DNA of 34,405 bases, from NCBI GenBank assembly GCA_003507655.1, contig DNUZ01000009.1, forward strand, positions 1 through 34,405. The letters run 5' to 3'. This document shows positions 1 through 8,525 of this stretch, piece after piece. The stretch's first letter is position 1, and every line of letters starts with the position of its first letter. Source of the DNA: Lachnospiraceae bacterium. GTDB lineage: Bacteria; Bacillota; Clostridia; Lachnospirales; Lachnospiraceae. The notes under the pieces were generated by a model. The model was not told the origin of the DNA. It was given only the letters and a program-made list of their open reading frames with translations, and ran no database searches. The translations under genes were made by a program, and so were the position numbers.

Positions 1-7
1 CTGCGTT

Positions 8-98
8 TGTCAACAGGTTTTTTTATTTTTTTATTTCTCAGCACCACGCTCTTGCGCGGTGGAACTTTATAATAGCACCATGTATCGTCATATGTCAA
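8..98 (-). promoter_or_regulatory. Tandem strong promoters reading left out of the window
   Basis: On the minus strand, TTGACA (93-98) is followed after 18 bases by TATTAT (69-74). A second TTGACA lies at 8-13, with its -10 outside the window. Each is preceded by an A-rich tract resembling an UP element (about 99-150 for the first, about 17-35 for the second). An 8-bp stem with one mismatch and a TCTT loop (42-61) lies between them. Tandem UP-element promoters of this kind are typical of Firmicute rRNA or tRNA operons, so a stable RNA operon may begin just left of position 1. The promoter elements are seen; the target is inferred. Confidence 0.6.
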
Positions 99-157
99 GG
101 ACTTTTTTGATTTTTTTCTATTTTTTTCAATTTTTCATCTTTTTTCTACAAATTCAT

Positions 158-1312
158 CTATTCTGGAAGCTCCAGATGCACTCTCTCCGTCTTTGGCATG
201 GTTGCAGTCCCTGATAAGATCTCCTGTTCCTCTCGTTTGAGTCCACGATAGATTTTCCGGTAATCTCTCTGCGTAAAATTTTCAAAACGCCACGCTTCTT
301 CTTCCTGTGGCAGACTGACACCTTCTTCTTTTGCTCCCAGTGTGATCGTTTTTCCTGCCTGCTTGCCTGACCATACGCCTCCGTTTTCATAGAGTGTATC
401 TAATGCTTCTGTCACAGCACCTTTTAAGTTTTTTCCGGCGGAAGTCAGAACGGTTGGTGATACCGCTGACTGATCGGCATCTACTCCGATTACTTTCCCA
501 TCCAGTTCTTCTGCTGTCTGCATCACGGAAACAGATGCGCCCCCATTACAGGCAAAGATCACCTGTACTCCATCTTCGTACCATTCCTTACTTTTCTGCT
601 GCACTTCATCGGACGGTAAAAATGTGTCTGTATACTGATATTTTAATGTAATTTCACGTTCCATTTCCATAGCAGCATATTCTGCCCCCTGTATAAAGCC
701 ACTTCCATATCGCTGGACAGGTGCGATCTCTTTTCCTCCAAGAAAACCTAACCTGGTATAGCCTTCGCAAACGGCTGCATAACCGGCAAGGTATCCCGCT
801 TCTTCTTCCCGAAACAGAATACAATGCACATTGGATGCAAGTTCCGCCTTTTGTCCTGCTTTACGCGGTTTTGCATCCAACATTAAAAATTGTATTTTCG
901 GATACTCATTCTGCATATGGGCAATCACCTCTTCAAAGGGATATCCCTGTGAAATAATGATCTTTGCTCCCTTTTTGGCGGCAGCCCGCACTGCTTCCTC
1001 CCGTGCCTGCCTTGTATCATTGGCCGGCCGGTAATAGCTATAGGTGATCCGGTTCTCATCCGCATACTCTGCGATGCCCTCCCAGCTGCTCTCATGAAAG
1101 CCGGAATCATCCAATTCACCTTCACCGCTTATAAAGGCGATCTCGTAGGTTCCGTCCTTACTGATACTTTCCTCTGCGGAATTCTCCTCTGCCTGCTGCC
1201 TGTTTTTTTCTTCTTTGACACCACAGGCGCTTAAGCTGACTGCCATAAGGAGTACGAGCATCCATTTTATTTTTTGTCTTATGTTTTTTTGTCTTATATA
1301 TTGATGTTTCAT
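158..1312 (-). CDS. BMP-family substrate-binding lipoprotein (putative nucleoside binding)
   Basis: 384 aa. The N-terminus is a lipoprotein signal: a basic stretch, a hydrophobic core and the lipobox LSAC with Cys30. The rest looks like a BMP/PnrA-type periplasmic-binding fold, with the opening EIAFISGEGELDDSGFHES, a GYPFEE segment and the late GVDADQSAV segment typical of these proteins. BMP proteins are surface receptors of nucleoside or related ABC importers. No permease or ATPase gene is next to it, so it may be an orphan receptor serving a transporter elsewhere. The start has a GGAGGG site 8 bases upstream. It is the last gene after radA and deoC; deoC breaks down deoxyribose phosphate from deoxynucleosides, which fits a nucleoside ligand, but the ligand is inference. 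Confidence 0.8.
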   Translation of the reverse strand: MKHQYIRQKNIRQKIKWMLVLLMAVSLSACGVKEEKNRQQAEENSAEESISKDGTYEIAFISGEGELDDSGFHESSWEGIAEYADENRITYSYYRPANDTRQAREEAVRAAAKKGAKIIISQGYPFEEVIAHMQNEYPKIQFLMLDAKPRKAGQKAELASNVHCILFREEEAGYLAGYAAVCEGYTRLGFLGGKEIAPVQRYGSGFIQGAEYAAMEMEREITLKYQYTDTFLPSDEVQQKSKEWYEDGVQVIFACNGGASVSVMQTAEELDGKVIGVDADQSAVSPTVLTSAGKNLKGAVTEALDTLYENGGVWSGKQAGKTITLGAKEEGVSLPQEEEAWRFENFTQRDYRKIYRGLKREEQEILSGTATMPKTERVHLELPE

Positions 1313-1359
1313 GATCTTACCCTCCTTTTTTTCTTCGGTACGGTAAAATCAGTTGACTT

Positions 1360-2010
1360 CTAACTTTCTTTCTGAATCTTTACTAATCTGCTGGTGCCAA
1401 GACGATCTGCCCCAAGGCGGACAAATTCTTCTGCATCCTCAAAAGAAGATATCCCACCGGCTGCCTTGATCTTTATGTCCTTGCCGACATGCTTTGCAAA
1501 AAGTGCTATATCCTCAGGTGTTGCTCCCGCTGTTGAAAAACCGGTGGACGTCTTGATATAGTCTGCTCCCGATGCTGTAACGATTTCACACAGTCGTATT
1601 TTTTCTTCTTGGGTCAGAAGGCATGTTTCGATAATGACTTTTAAAATTTTTGTTCCACATGCTTTTTTTAACGTTCTGATTTCTTCTTCGATCTGTGCAA
1701 ACTTTTTGTCTTTGACCCAGCCGATGTTGATGACCATATCGATTTCATCCGCACCATTTTTCAATGCATCCTCTGTCTCTGCTTTTTTTACCGCAGTAGT
1801 ATTATATCCATTTGGAAAGCCAATAACCGTACAGACCTCCATCTGATCCTGTACATATGCTTTCGCTTCTTTTACATAGGATGGCGGAATACATATCGAT
1901 GCGGTCTGATATTTTATCGCATCATCACAAATTTCTTTTATTTCCTCCCATGTTGCTGTCTGTGCTAACAGTGTATGGTCTACTTTTTTTAATATTTCCT
2001 GTCTGTCCAT
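1360..2010 (-). CDS. deoC: Deoxyribose-phosphate aldolase
   Basis: 216 aa, the usual length for bacterial DeoC. The enzyme cleaves 2-deoxy-D-ribose 5-phosphate to glyceraldehyde 3-phosphate and acetaldehyde in the cytoplasm, the last step of deoxynucleoside catabolism. The active-site motifs are present: Schiff-base lysine Lys153 in YIKTSTGF, the proton-relay lysine Lys182 in IKAAGGISS, and the acidic DEIDMVIN strand near residues 88-95. CAGGAG lies 6 bases before the ATG. It sits 35 bases after radA and 47 bases before the BMP lipoprotein gene with no terminator between, so the three are probably co-transcribed. Confidence 0.96.
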   Translation of the reverse strand: MDRQEILKKVDHTLLAQTATWEEIKEICDDAIKYQTASICIPPSYVKEAKAYVQDQMEVCTVIGFPNGYNTTAVKKAETEDALKNGADEIDMVINIGWVKDKKFAQIEEEIRTLKKACGTKILKVIIETCLLTQEEKIRLCEIVTASGADYIKTSTGFSTAGATPEDIALFAKHVGKDIKIKAAGGISSFEDAEEFVRLGADRLGTSRLVKIQKES

Positions 2011-2045
2011 ATTTTTTCTCCTGTTTTTATTCTAATTCTTTCTGA

Positions 2046-3410
2046 TTACTGTAAGATGTTCCTCATTGCTTCCTGCACATTCTCCACACCGATCAACCGG
2101 ATTCCTTTCATGTCTTCAAGTCCTTTTAACGACACTTTTGGAAGAATACAGGTGGAAAATCCCAGTTTTTTCGCCTCTGCGACACGCTGCTTTGCCATGT
2201 TTACCGCACGGACTTCACCACTTAATCCCACTTCGCCAAAACAGATCACATCTTCCGGTATCGCACAGTCTTTGTAGCTGGATATCATGGCAAGTACAAT
2301 CCCTAAATCTACTGCCGGCTCATTCATGCGTATTCCACCCGCAATATTGATATAGGCATCACAGGACGACATACTGAATCCCAGCCTTTTTTCTAATACT
2401 GCCATCAACAGATTGACTCTGTTGATATCGGTTCCGGCTGCTGTCCTTCTTGGGATTCCAAGGTTGCTTCTGCAGACCAGTGCCTGTATCTCTAAAAGGA
2501 TCGGTCGGCTTCCTTCCACGGAGCAGGCTACCACAGAGCCTGACGCTCCTTTTGGTTTTCCGCTCAGCATATATTCTGACGGATTCTCTACCTCCACTAA
2601 TCCGATATCCCGCATTTCAAATACTCCGATCTCATTTGTGGAGCCAAAACGGTTCTTAACTCCCCGCAAGATCCGATATGCCGCATACCGGTCCCCTTCA
2701 AAATAGAGCACCGTATCTACCATATGTTCTAAAACCCTAGGCCCTGCAACCACTCCTTCTTTTGTTACATGACCGACGATAAAAATTGAAATATTCATCC
2801 CTTTTGCAATCTGCATCAGCACCGATGTGGATTCACGCACCTGCGAGACACTTCCCGGTGCGGAGGATACATTTTCATTATACATGGTCTGTATCGAATC
2901 TATGATGACAACTTTTGGTTTTTCCTGACGGATGACTTCCTGAATGATATCTAAATTGGTTTCACAAAGAATTGCAAGAGATGTTCCGAATTCTCCCATA
3001 CGTTCTGCTCTTAATTTTATCTGCTGCAACGATTCCTCTCCCGAAATATAGAGTATTTTTTCTTTGCCCACCGAAAGATTCCGGCAGACCTGCAACAGCA
3101 GTGTAGATTTTCCGATTCCCGGATCTCCTCCGACTAAAACTAAAGAACCCGGAACGATCCCGCCTCCTAAGACACGGTCAAGTTCTAAAAATCCCGTTCC
3201 CATACGGCTCTGCTCTTCCACGGAGATATCTGAAATGTGGCTGACCTTTGCAGCAGATGCCTGCTTTCTTACTTTTTCTGTCTGTTTTTTATCTATGACT
3301 TCTTCTACAAATGTATTCCATTCTTTGCAGCCCGGACACTGCCCCATCCACTTTGAGGACTCATATCCACAGGACTGACAAAAGTATACGGATGTTTTTC
3401 CTTTTGCCAT
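2046..3410 (-). CDS. radA: DNA repair protein RadA (Sms)
   Basis: 454 aa, normal for RadA. In order: an N-terminal four-cysteine zinc finger (Cys11, Cys14, Cys25, Cys28), a RecA-like ATPase with Walker A GGDPGIGKST (94-103), the RadA signature KNRFG (252-256), and a C-terminal Lon-protease-like domain. RadA is a hexameric helicase that drives branch migration of recombination intermediates; the Lon-like domain acts as a scaffold rather than a protease. The ATG is preceded by GGAAAGGAG. It is the first gene of a leftward group with deoC and the BMP lipoprotein. The upstream neighbour ends in a terminator at 3433-3457, so radA either has a weak promoter there or relies on read-through. Confidence 0.97.
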   Translation of the reverse strand: MAKGKTSVYFCQSCGYESSKWMGQCPGCKEWNTFVEEVIDKKQTEKVRKQASAAKVSHISDISVEEQSRMGTGFLELDRVLGGGIVPGSLVLVGGDPGIGKSTLLLQVCRNLSVGKEKILYISGEESLQQIKLRAERMGEFGTSLAILCETNLDIIQEVIRQEKPKVVIIDSIQTMYNENVSSAPGSVSQVRESTSVLMQIAKGMNISIFIVGHVTKEGVVAGPRVLEHMVDTVLYFEGDRYAAYRILRGVKNRFGSTNEIGVFEMRDIGLVEVENPSEYMLSGKPKGASGSVVACSVEGSRPILLEIQALVCRSNLGIPRRTAAGTDINRVNLLMAVLEKRLGFSMSSCDAYINIAGGIRMNEPAVDLGIVLAMISSYKDCAIPEDVICFGEVGLSGEVRAVNMAKQRVAEAKKLGFSTCILPKVSLKGLEDMKGIRLIGVENVQEAMRNILQ

Positions 3411-3432
3411 ACTACTCCTTTCCTATAGAGCG

Positions 3433-3457
3433 AAAAAGACCCGAATTCTCGGGTCTT
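3433..3457 (-). terminator. Rho-independent terminator after the 3470-3883 gene
   Basis: On the minus strand, a 9-bp perfect stem AAGACCCGA/TCGGGTCTT with loop GAAT is followed by further T residues. It lies 12 bases past the stop of the 137-aa protein gene and separates it from radA. Confidence 0.85.
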
Positions 3458-3469
3458 CTGACGTTCCTT

Positions 3470-3883
3470 TTAACATTTTTCCACTTTGACAGCTACCTGG
3501 CTGACTACATCTAACTCTACGCTCAGGCTTAACTTTCCGCCTAAATTCGTCTTCATTTTTCCCATGTTGCTGCCGTCTATGAATATCTCATATTCTGCAT
3601 TTTCTTCTAATTCTAGAGTAATCTGCGCATCCTCCGGTCCTTCTACTGAAAAACTGACTCCGTTATCTGTCACAGAAAGCTCGGTTACTGCCGTTCCCGG
3701 TACAGATTCATATACAAACATTCCGTTTCGTTCTAATTTGGTGATCTCATGAAAGGTCTTTACTTTGTATAAATCACCGTCATGCTCAAAGTTGTCCAGC
3801 TTTGCCTTTTTATCCAAAGTATAATCACCAAAACTGATGGTTCCGTCTTTTTCTGTGCGAATCAATTCGCTGATTGCTCCCAT
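3470..3883 (-). CDS. Small conserved-type protein of unknown function
   Basis: 137 aa with no signal peptide or membrane segment. I cannot assign a function. The predicted content is mostly beta strands: an N-terminal KDGTISFGDYTLDKK stretch, then a FVYESVPGTAVTEL segment and repeated strand-like runs ending in a short basic CVEKC-like tail (single terminal Cys). The layout suggests a small beta-sandwich. CAGGAGGAG precedes the ATG. It has its own promoter at 3924-3952 and its own terminator at 3433-3457, so it is a single-gene unit between clpC and radA. Short proteins of this type are sometimes annotated as endosialidase-like in Lachnospiraceae, but I see no catalytic motif to support that. 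Confidence 0.85.
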   Translation of the reverse strand: MGAISELIRTEKDGTISFGDYTLDKKAKLDNFEHDGDLYKVKTFHEITKLERNGMFVYESVPGTAVTELSVTDNGVSFSVEGPEDAQITLELEENAEYEIFIDGSNMGKMKTNLGGKLSLSVELDVVSQVAVKVEKC

Positions 3884-3923
3884 TTCTTTCTTCTCCTCCT
3901 GTAAGTGAACTGCTTATATGATC

Positions 3924-3952
3924 ATTATATAATATTTCAGTCTGTGTGGCTA
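3924..3952 (-). promoter_or_regulatory. Sigma-A promoter of the 137-aa gene
   Basis: Minus strand TAGCCA (3947-3952), 17-base spacer, TATAAT (3924-3929). The -10 is perfect and the -35 matches 4 of 6. It lies about 40 bases before the ATG. Confidence 0.6.
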
Positions 3953-3989
3953 GTAATTTTGTAAATTTTACGATACTACTTTTGAAACA

Positions 3990-6461
3990 TTATGGTTGTA
4001 CTTCTTTGCTTTTTGGCACTTCAAATACGATTTCTTTTTTCTTTAGTCCGACCTCTACCCGGCCGCCTCTTTTGATCCTGCCTGCTAAAATCTCTTCTGC
4101 AAGTGCATCTTCGATCTTACTCTGGATCACCCGGCGCAACGGACGTGCTCCGTATTTCGGGTCATATGCTGTTTCAACAATATAGGCTTTGACGGAATCA
4201 CGGATATGCAGCTCGATCTCCATCTGTGTCCTGCAGCGCTCCACTAATGTCTTCGCTAACAGTGTAACGATCTGCTTCATATCTTCTTTCGTAAGGGCAT
4301 GGAATACAATGGTCTCATCAATACGATTTAAAAATTCCGGCTTGAAGATCCTTCTGACCTCTTCCATAACACCCTGCTTCATATATTCGTAATTCTGTTT
4401 TTCATCATCCTGCGAACCAAAACCTAAGTGTTTTGGCGAAACGATCGACTGTGCTCCTGCATTGGAGGTCATGATAATGATGGTATTTTTAAAATCTACT
4501 TTTCTTCCCTGGGCATCCGTGATGTGTCCATCGTCTAAGACCTGTAATAAAATATTGAATACATCCGGATGGGCTTTTTCTATCTCATCAAACAATACGA
4601 CCGAATATGGGTTTCTGCGTACTTTTTCACTCAGCTGACCTCCTTCGTCATATCCGACATATCCCGGAGGAGAGCCTACCATTTTAGAGACACTGTGCTT
4701 TTCCATATATTCGGACATATCTACACGGATCATTGCCTGCTCGTTTCCAAAAACTGCTTCTGCCAGTGCTTTGGATATCTCGGTCTTTCCAACTCCTGTC
4801 GGTCCTAAAAACAGGAACGAACCGATCGGACGATTCGGGTCTTTTAATCCTACTCTTCCACGGCGGACTGCTTTTGCCACAGCACTTACCGCCTCTTCCT
4901 GTCCTATAACTCTTTTGTGCAGTGTTTTCTCTAATTTTGCAAGTTTTGCACTTTCATCTGCCGTTAATTTTTTCACAGGGATTTTTGTCCAGGAGGACAC
5001 TACCTCTGCAATTTCGTTTTCGTTGACTAACGGCTCTTTCTTCTCGGCATCTTTATGATATTTTTTTATCTGCTTTGCATGCCTTTTTAAGAGTTCTTCT
5101 TTTTCTTCACGGGCTGCTTTTGCATCACCTAAACGAAGTCCGCGGACTGCTTCTTCTAAAATGATATCCAGTTCACGGATACGCTGCTCTGTTTCTTTCA
5201 TCTGTTTTGGTGTCTTAAAGCTTCCAAGCCGTACTCTGGAAGCCGCCTCATCCATGAGATCAATGGCTTTGTCCGGCAGATTCCGGTCATTGATGTAGCG
5301 CTCTGACATCTGTACGGCTGCACGGATTCCCTCATCGGTAATCTTTACATGATGATGTGCTTCATACTGCGGGCGCAGTCCGGTTAATATTGCCACAGCC
5401 TGCTCTTCATCCGGTTCTTCCACAGTAACCGGCTGAAAACGCCGTTCTAATGCCGCATCTTTTTCGATATATTTTCGATACTCTTCGATCGTTGTTGCTC
5501 CGATCAACTGTATCTCGCCTCTTGCTAACGACGGTTTTAATATATTCGATGCATCTATGGCCCCTTCTGCTCCACCGGCTCCTATGATGGTATGCAGCTC
5601 ATCGATGAACAGCAGTATATTTCCTGCTTTTTTTACTTCTGCAAGGACTTTTTTGATCCGTTCTTCAAATTCTCCACGATATTTAGAACCGGCAACCATG
5701 CCTGATAAATCTAAGGTTACCACACGTTTGTTCAATACACTGTCCGGCACCATTCCGGATACGATATTCTGTGCAAGACCTTCTACTACCGCTGTCTTTC
5801 CTACGCCCGGCTCTCCGATCAGACACGGATTGTTCTTGCTTCTTCTGCTCAGGATCTGAATGACACGCTGCATCTCTTCTTCCCGTCCGATCACCGGATC
5901 TAATCCACCTTCTTTGGCAAGCTGTGTCAAATCTCTCGAATACTGGTTTAAGGTTGGTGTTGCTTCTAAATTTTTCTTCTTTGCTAATTTTCCATTCTGA
6001 AATTCATCCTTATGGAGACTGACATCCTCTCCCATTGCCGTCAAGGTCTCTACATAGAGTCTTTGCAGATTTACTCCTAAGGTATTTAAAAGACGAACTG
6101 CTGCACAGTCGGCTTCTTTGATCAATGCAATTAACAAATGCTCTGTTCCTACTTTTTCATTTTTAAAACGCTCTGCCTCTTTTGCTGCGTTCTCAAGCAC
6201 TCTTAAGGTTCTTGGAGAATAGCCTCCTGCATCCGCTGTGATCACGTTTCCGGATGGCGCGATCAGGTTCTCGATCAATTCTAATATCCGCTCTTCATCT
6301 ACACCGGCAGAACTTAAAACCTTCGCTGCTGCTCCGCTTCCTTCGCCCAGGAGTCCTATTAACAGGTGCTCTGTTCCGATATAGCTGTGATGCATGGATC
6401 TGGATGCTTTTTTTGCGATCTCTAATACCTTTTCTGCTTTTTTTGTATATGGTTTCTGCAT
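3990..6461 (-). CDS. clpC: ClpC, ATP-dependent Clp protease ATPase subunit
   Basis: 823 aa, typical for ClpC. Domains in order: a double Clp_N repeat (about 1-145), the first AAA+ module with Walker A GEPGVGKT (216-223) and Walker B LLFIDE, a coiled middle M-domain (about 410-475), and a second AAA+ module with Walker A GPTGVGKT (553-560) and Walker B VVLFDE. The ClpP-docking loop is present as LGF (679-681). ClpC unfolds proteins and feeds them to ClpP, usually with adaptors such as MecA or McsB. In Bacillus, clpC follows ctsR, mcsA and mcsB; none of these is here. Instead it sits 14 bases behind a signal-peptide membrane protein and probably shares that gene's promoter. No CtsR-type tandem AGGTCA operator is visible upstream. 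The ribosome site is AGAGAGG. Confidence 0.97.
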   Translation of the reverse strand: MQKPYTKKAEKVLEIAKKASRSMHHSYIGTEHLLIGLLGEGSGAAAKVLSSAGVDEERILELIENLIAPSGNVITADAGGYSPRTLRVLENAAKEAERFKNEKVGTEHLLIALIKEADCAAVRLLNTLGVNLQRLYVETLTAMGEDVSLHKDEFQNGKLAKKKNLEATPTLNQYSRDLTQLAKEGGLDPVIGREEEMQRVIQILSRRSKNNPCLIGEPGVGKTAVVEGLAQNIVSGMVPDSVLNKRVVTLDLSGMVAGSKYRGEFEERIKKVLAEVKKAGNILLFIDELHTIIGAGGAEGAIDASNILKPSLARGEIQLIGATTIEEYRKYIEKDAALERRFQPVTVEEPDEEQAVAILTGLRPQYEAHHHVKITDEGIRAAVQMSERYINDRNLPDKAIDLMDEAASRVRLGSFKTPKQMKETEQRIRELDIILEEAVRGLRLGDAKAAREEKEELLKRHAKQIKKYHKDAEKKEPLVNENEIAEVVSSWTKIPVKKLTADESAKLAKLEKTLHKRVIGQEEAVSAVAKAVRRGRVGLKDPNRPIGSFLFLGPTGVGKTEISKALAEAVFGNEQAMIRVDMSEYMEKHSVSKMVGSPPGYVGYDEGGQLSEKVRRNPYSVVLFDEIEKAHPDVFNILLQVLDDGHITDAQGRKVDFKNTIIIMTSNAGAQSIVSPKHLGFGSQDDEKQNYEYMKQGVMEEVRRIFKPEFLNRIDETIVFHALTKEDMKQIVTLLAKTLVERCRTQMEIELHIRDSVKAYIVETAYDPKYGARPLRRVIQSKIEDALAEEILAGRIKRGGRVEVGLKKKEIVFEVPKSKEVQP

Positions 6462-6475
6462 ACTATGCCTCTCTT

Positions 6476-7558
6476 TTATAAGTCATTTAAATCTATGATC
6501 TCTATATCACTTTCGTATTTTTTCTTTACCGGTTTTTCCTGCGGTTCATTCTTTGGTGCCTTTGGATATTCCTTTTGCGGTTCCTCGTCCGGCTCCTCAT
6601 CAAAATAGTATTCGTCAGACTCTTCGTCCGTATCCTCGTCAAAGAAATCTTCCTCCGGTTCCTGATCTAAATCCTCATCAAAGAAATCCTCGTCCGGTTC
6701 TTCTTCGTCATACTCGTCTCTTGGGTGTCTTGGTCCTTTTAACAGGGTATTGATCAAAAGAATCACCAATACTGCAATGATAATGATCAATACGGCAATG
6801 ATCATACAGTATTTTGTCTTCATGCTTTTCATTTCCTGCTTTAATTCTTCATACTGTGTACTCTGAGAATTATCCTGACTCTCGGAAGAAGTATCGGTTA
6901 CTTGCTGCTCTTCTCCATCTGCCGGTGTCTCTTCCTGACTACTCTGTACTTCATATGCCTGATATGTCTTATCTGTAGTCTGATACTCATACCATCCCTT
7001 TTGACCTTCACTGTTCATAGCATAGATCAGGCAGGTGTCTGCACCGTCCTGCTGATAAACCTGTATCGTTCCTTTTTCAAATTCCATAGAGGTCTCGGCA
7101 TAGCTCTCCGGAGCCTGTGCACCATCCATCATGCTCTGTGGCATTGCAATGATATAATCATTCCCATTTTCAATCCGGATAAACGGATATACACTCTGGT
7201 CTGCATCGTTATAGATATGATATGCCGCTGCTCCTGTCTTCTGATTCAACAGACAGATCAGTTGGATATCTGCTTTGCTGAATTTCAATCCTTTATACTG
7301 TCTTCCCTGACATTCTACCTTTGTCTCTGTAAAATCTTTTGGATATTTATTCGGATTCAGATTTTCCGTAACCACTAAATCTGCTCCGTTTACGGTAAAT
7401 CTTGCATTGTTTGCCGTTGTATTGGCTGTCGTCGTTGTAGTTGCTTTATTGCCTGTTGCAAAAGCGGTCATAATTCCCATATCGGATGCCGCAACAGACA
7501 ATCCCATCACTACTGCCAGTCCTATTCCAAGCCATTTCTTTTTTCTGATCCTACTCAT
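6476..7558 (-). CDS. Exported single-pass membrane protein with acidic repeat tail
   Basis: 360 aa, function unknown. An N-terminal signal peptide (about 1-34, ending near TAFA) is followed by a Thr/Ala-rich linker, an extracellular domain of about 55-205, a Ser/Gln/Glu-rich spacer, and one membrane helix at about 250-272. The C-terminus is very acidic, with three imperfect copies of a DEDFFDED-like unit (about 288-321). It then becomes Lys/Pro-rich and ends in SDIEIIDLNDL. With the signal peptide cleaved, the acidic tail would be cytoplasmic. It is the first gene of a transcription unit with clpC (14 bases apart), driven by the promoter at 7618-7647. This suggests, as inference only, an envelope sensor or a substrate or adaptor related to ClpC. 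Confidence 0.88.
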   Translation of the reverse strand: MSRIRKKKWLGIGLAVVMGLSVAASDMGIMTAFATGNKATTTTTANTTANNARFTVNGADLVVTENLNPNKYPKDFTETKVECQGRQYKGLKFSKADIQLICLLNQKTGAAAYHIYNDADQSVYPFIRIENGNDYIIAMPQSMMDGAQAPESYAETSMEFEKGTIQVYQQDGADTCLIYAMNSEGQKGWYEYQTTDKTYQAYEVQSSQEETPADGEEQQVTDTSSESQDNSQSTQYEELKQEMKSMKTKYCMIIAVLIIIIAVLVILLINTLLKGPRHPRDEYDEEEPDEDFFDEDLDQEPEEDFFDEDTDEESDEYYFDEEPDEEPQKEYPKAPKNEPQEKPVKKKYESDIEIIDLNDL

Positions 7559-7617
7559 AAGTATATGCCTCCATATAAAATCTCATATCTGATTTTTTTC
7601 TATTTTAGAACATCCTT

Positions 7618-7647
7618 ATTATAGGAAATTATGTAGATTTCTGTCAA
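7618..7647 (-). promoter_or_regulatory. Strong sigma-A promoter of the membrane protein-clpC unit
   Basis: Minus strand TTGACA (7642-7647), 18-base spacer, TATAAT (7618-7623). Both hexamers are perfect matches. The -35 begins only 2 bases past the stop codon of the upstream 84-aa gene. GGAGG precedes the downstream ATG at 7558. Confidence 0.85.
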
Positions 7648-7648
7648 C

Positions 7649-7903
7649 CTAAATATCGTGACGCTTTTGTGTCCTAAACTCCCGAAAAAGCAGGATTCCC
7701 CAGATCAATGCACTAAGCAGCAAATAAGTACCAAGCATTCCCTTTTTACTCCATTGACAGATATCTGCACCGGTCAATACCGCAAACACTGCAATGATCC
7801 CGATCCCTCCTGTAAATGCGGTAAGTGCCGTCACAAAAAGTGTCTCTAAATCTACCCCCTGTTTTTCTTTTTTATATTTGTAATCTATGATCCCTGCTGT
7901 CAT
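7649..7903 (-). CDS. Small two-helix membrane protein
   Basis: 84 aa. After a charged N-terminus (DYKYKKEKQ) come two predicted membrane helices, about residues 20-45 and 57-74, and a short basic tail (RTQKR). I recognise no family. AGGAGG lies 8 bases before the ATG. The ATG is 3 bases past the stop of the HAD-like gene, so the two are tightly coupled. The strong promoter of the next unit starts right at its end. Confidence 0.75.
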   Translation of the reverse strand: MTAGIIDYKYKKEKQGVDLETLFVTALTAFTGGIGIIAVFAVLTGADICQWSKKGMLGTYLLLSALIWGILLFREFRTQKRHDI

Positions 7904-7906
7904 CTC

Positions 7907-8248
7907 TTATTCCTCCTTTTTGTATGCCATGACTTCCCACGGAAAGCATGCCTTATCGTCAATGTATACGTCTGCGTAAATCTTTCTCGAATCGCTTCCG
8001 TATTTTTCTAAAATCTCATCGGTATTCCGGTTGACTTTGTCAAATTCCAGTCCGAACTCTTCACACCACTGTACTGCCTGCTCTAATTCCCTGCCACACC
8101 GGCAGGTCCAGAGAACGATCCGGCAGCCCTCTCTTTTTAATGCCTTTAACAGTTCTATCAATGGCAGATTAGGCTTTCCGATGTCCGGATAACAATCGCT
8201 GCACAGCGTTCCATCAAAATCCACCGCAATGATCTCATATTTTTTCAT
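7907..8248 (-). CDS. Small HAD-like hydrolase
   Basis: 113 aa from the ATG at 8248, chosen because GGAGAG lies just upstream; longer in-frame starts have no ribosome site and run into the upstream small gene. The HAD motif I is clear: AVDFDGTLCS, with the nucleophile Asp and the second Asp. A VLWTCR segment resembles motif II (T/S) and the late VYIDDKA resembles motif IV acidic residues. At this length it lacks a full cap domain. It resembles short stand-alone phosphatases sometimes found in phages and Firmicutes; the substrate is unknown. It sits between a 33-aa gene and an 84-aa membrane protein gene. Confidence 0.8.
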   Translation of the reverse strand: MKKYEIIAVDFDGTLCSDCYPDIGKPNLPLIELLKALKREGCRIVLWTCRCGRELEQAVQWCEEFGLEFDKVNRNTDEILEKYGSDSRKIYADVYIDDKACFPWEVMAYKKEE

Positions 8249-8261
8249 AGCTTCTCTCCTG

Positions 8262-8363
8262 TTAATCTTCGATATAATCGCGATAATCTTCCTCATCTGC
8301 AAATAACATATATTTTCCATTTACATATCCCATGTAACCGTCTGATACAACATATCCTTTCAT
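8262..8363 (-). CDS. 33-aa small protein
   Basis: Found by translating the minus strand between the terminator and the HAD-like gene. It begins MKGYVVSDGYMGYVNGKYML and ends in an acidic FADEEDYRDYIED tail. It has a good ribosome site, GAAAGGAGAT, 6 to 8 bases before the ATG, and ends 13 bases before the next start. It is rich in Tyr and Gly (DGYMGYVNGKYM), suggesting a short beta hairpin followed by an acidic helix. Function unknown. The strong ribosome site and its place at the head of a short operon support it as real. Confidence 0.65.
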   Translation of the reverse strand: MKGYVVSDGYMGYVNGKYMLFADEEDYRDYIED

Positions 8364-8468
8364 AAAAAACATCTCCTTTCGTCTGCGTTCTTTTGTTCTC
8401 CCCTTCGTCTTGAGATTATTTTATGATATAAGGTGTCCAAAAAAACGGACTTGGTTATATCAAAATAA

Positions 8469-8516
8469 AAAAGTCCCCATATACCAGATTTCTGTTTCTG
8501 ATATATGGGGACTTTT
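8469..8516 (-). terminator. Terminator after the pur-HAD operon
   Basis: A perfect 14-bp stem AAAAGTCCCCATAT/ATATGGGGACTTTT has a 20-base interior that itself can pair (CAGA/TCTG). Minus-strand T residues follow. It lies 10 bases past the stop codon of the HAD gene and closes the purM-purN-purD-HAD unit. Confidence 0.9.
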
Positions 8517-8525
8517 GCCTGATCA

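Noticed and set aside
7559..7660. A CtsR operator upstream of the clpC unit
   Set aside because: An AGGTTGACA stretch is only the -35 region; no tandem AGGTCA heptads are present.
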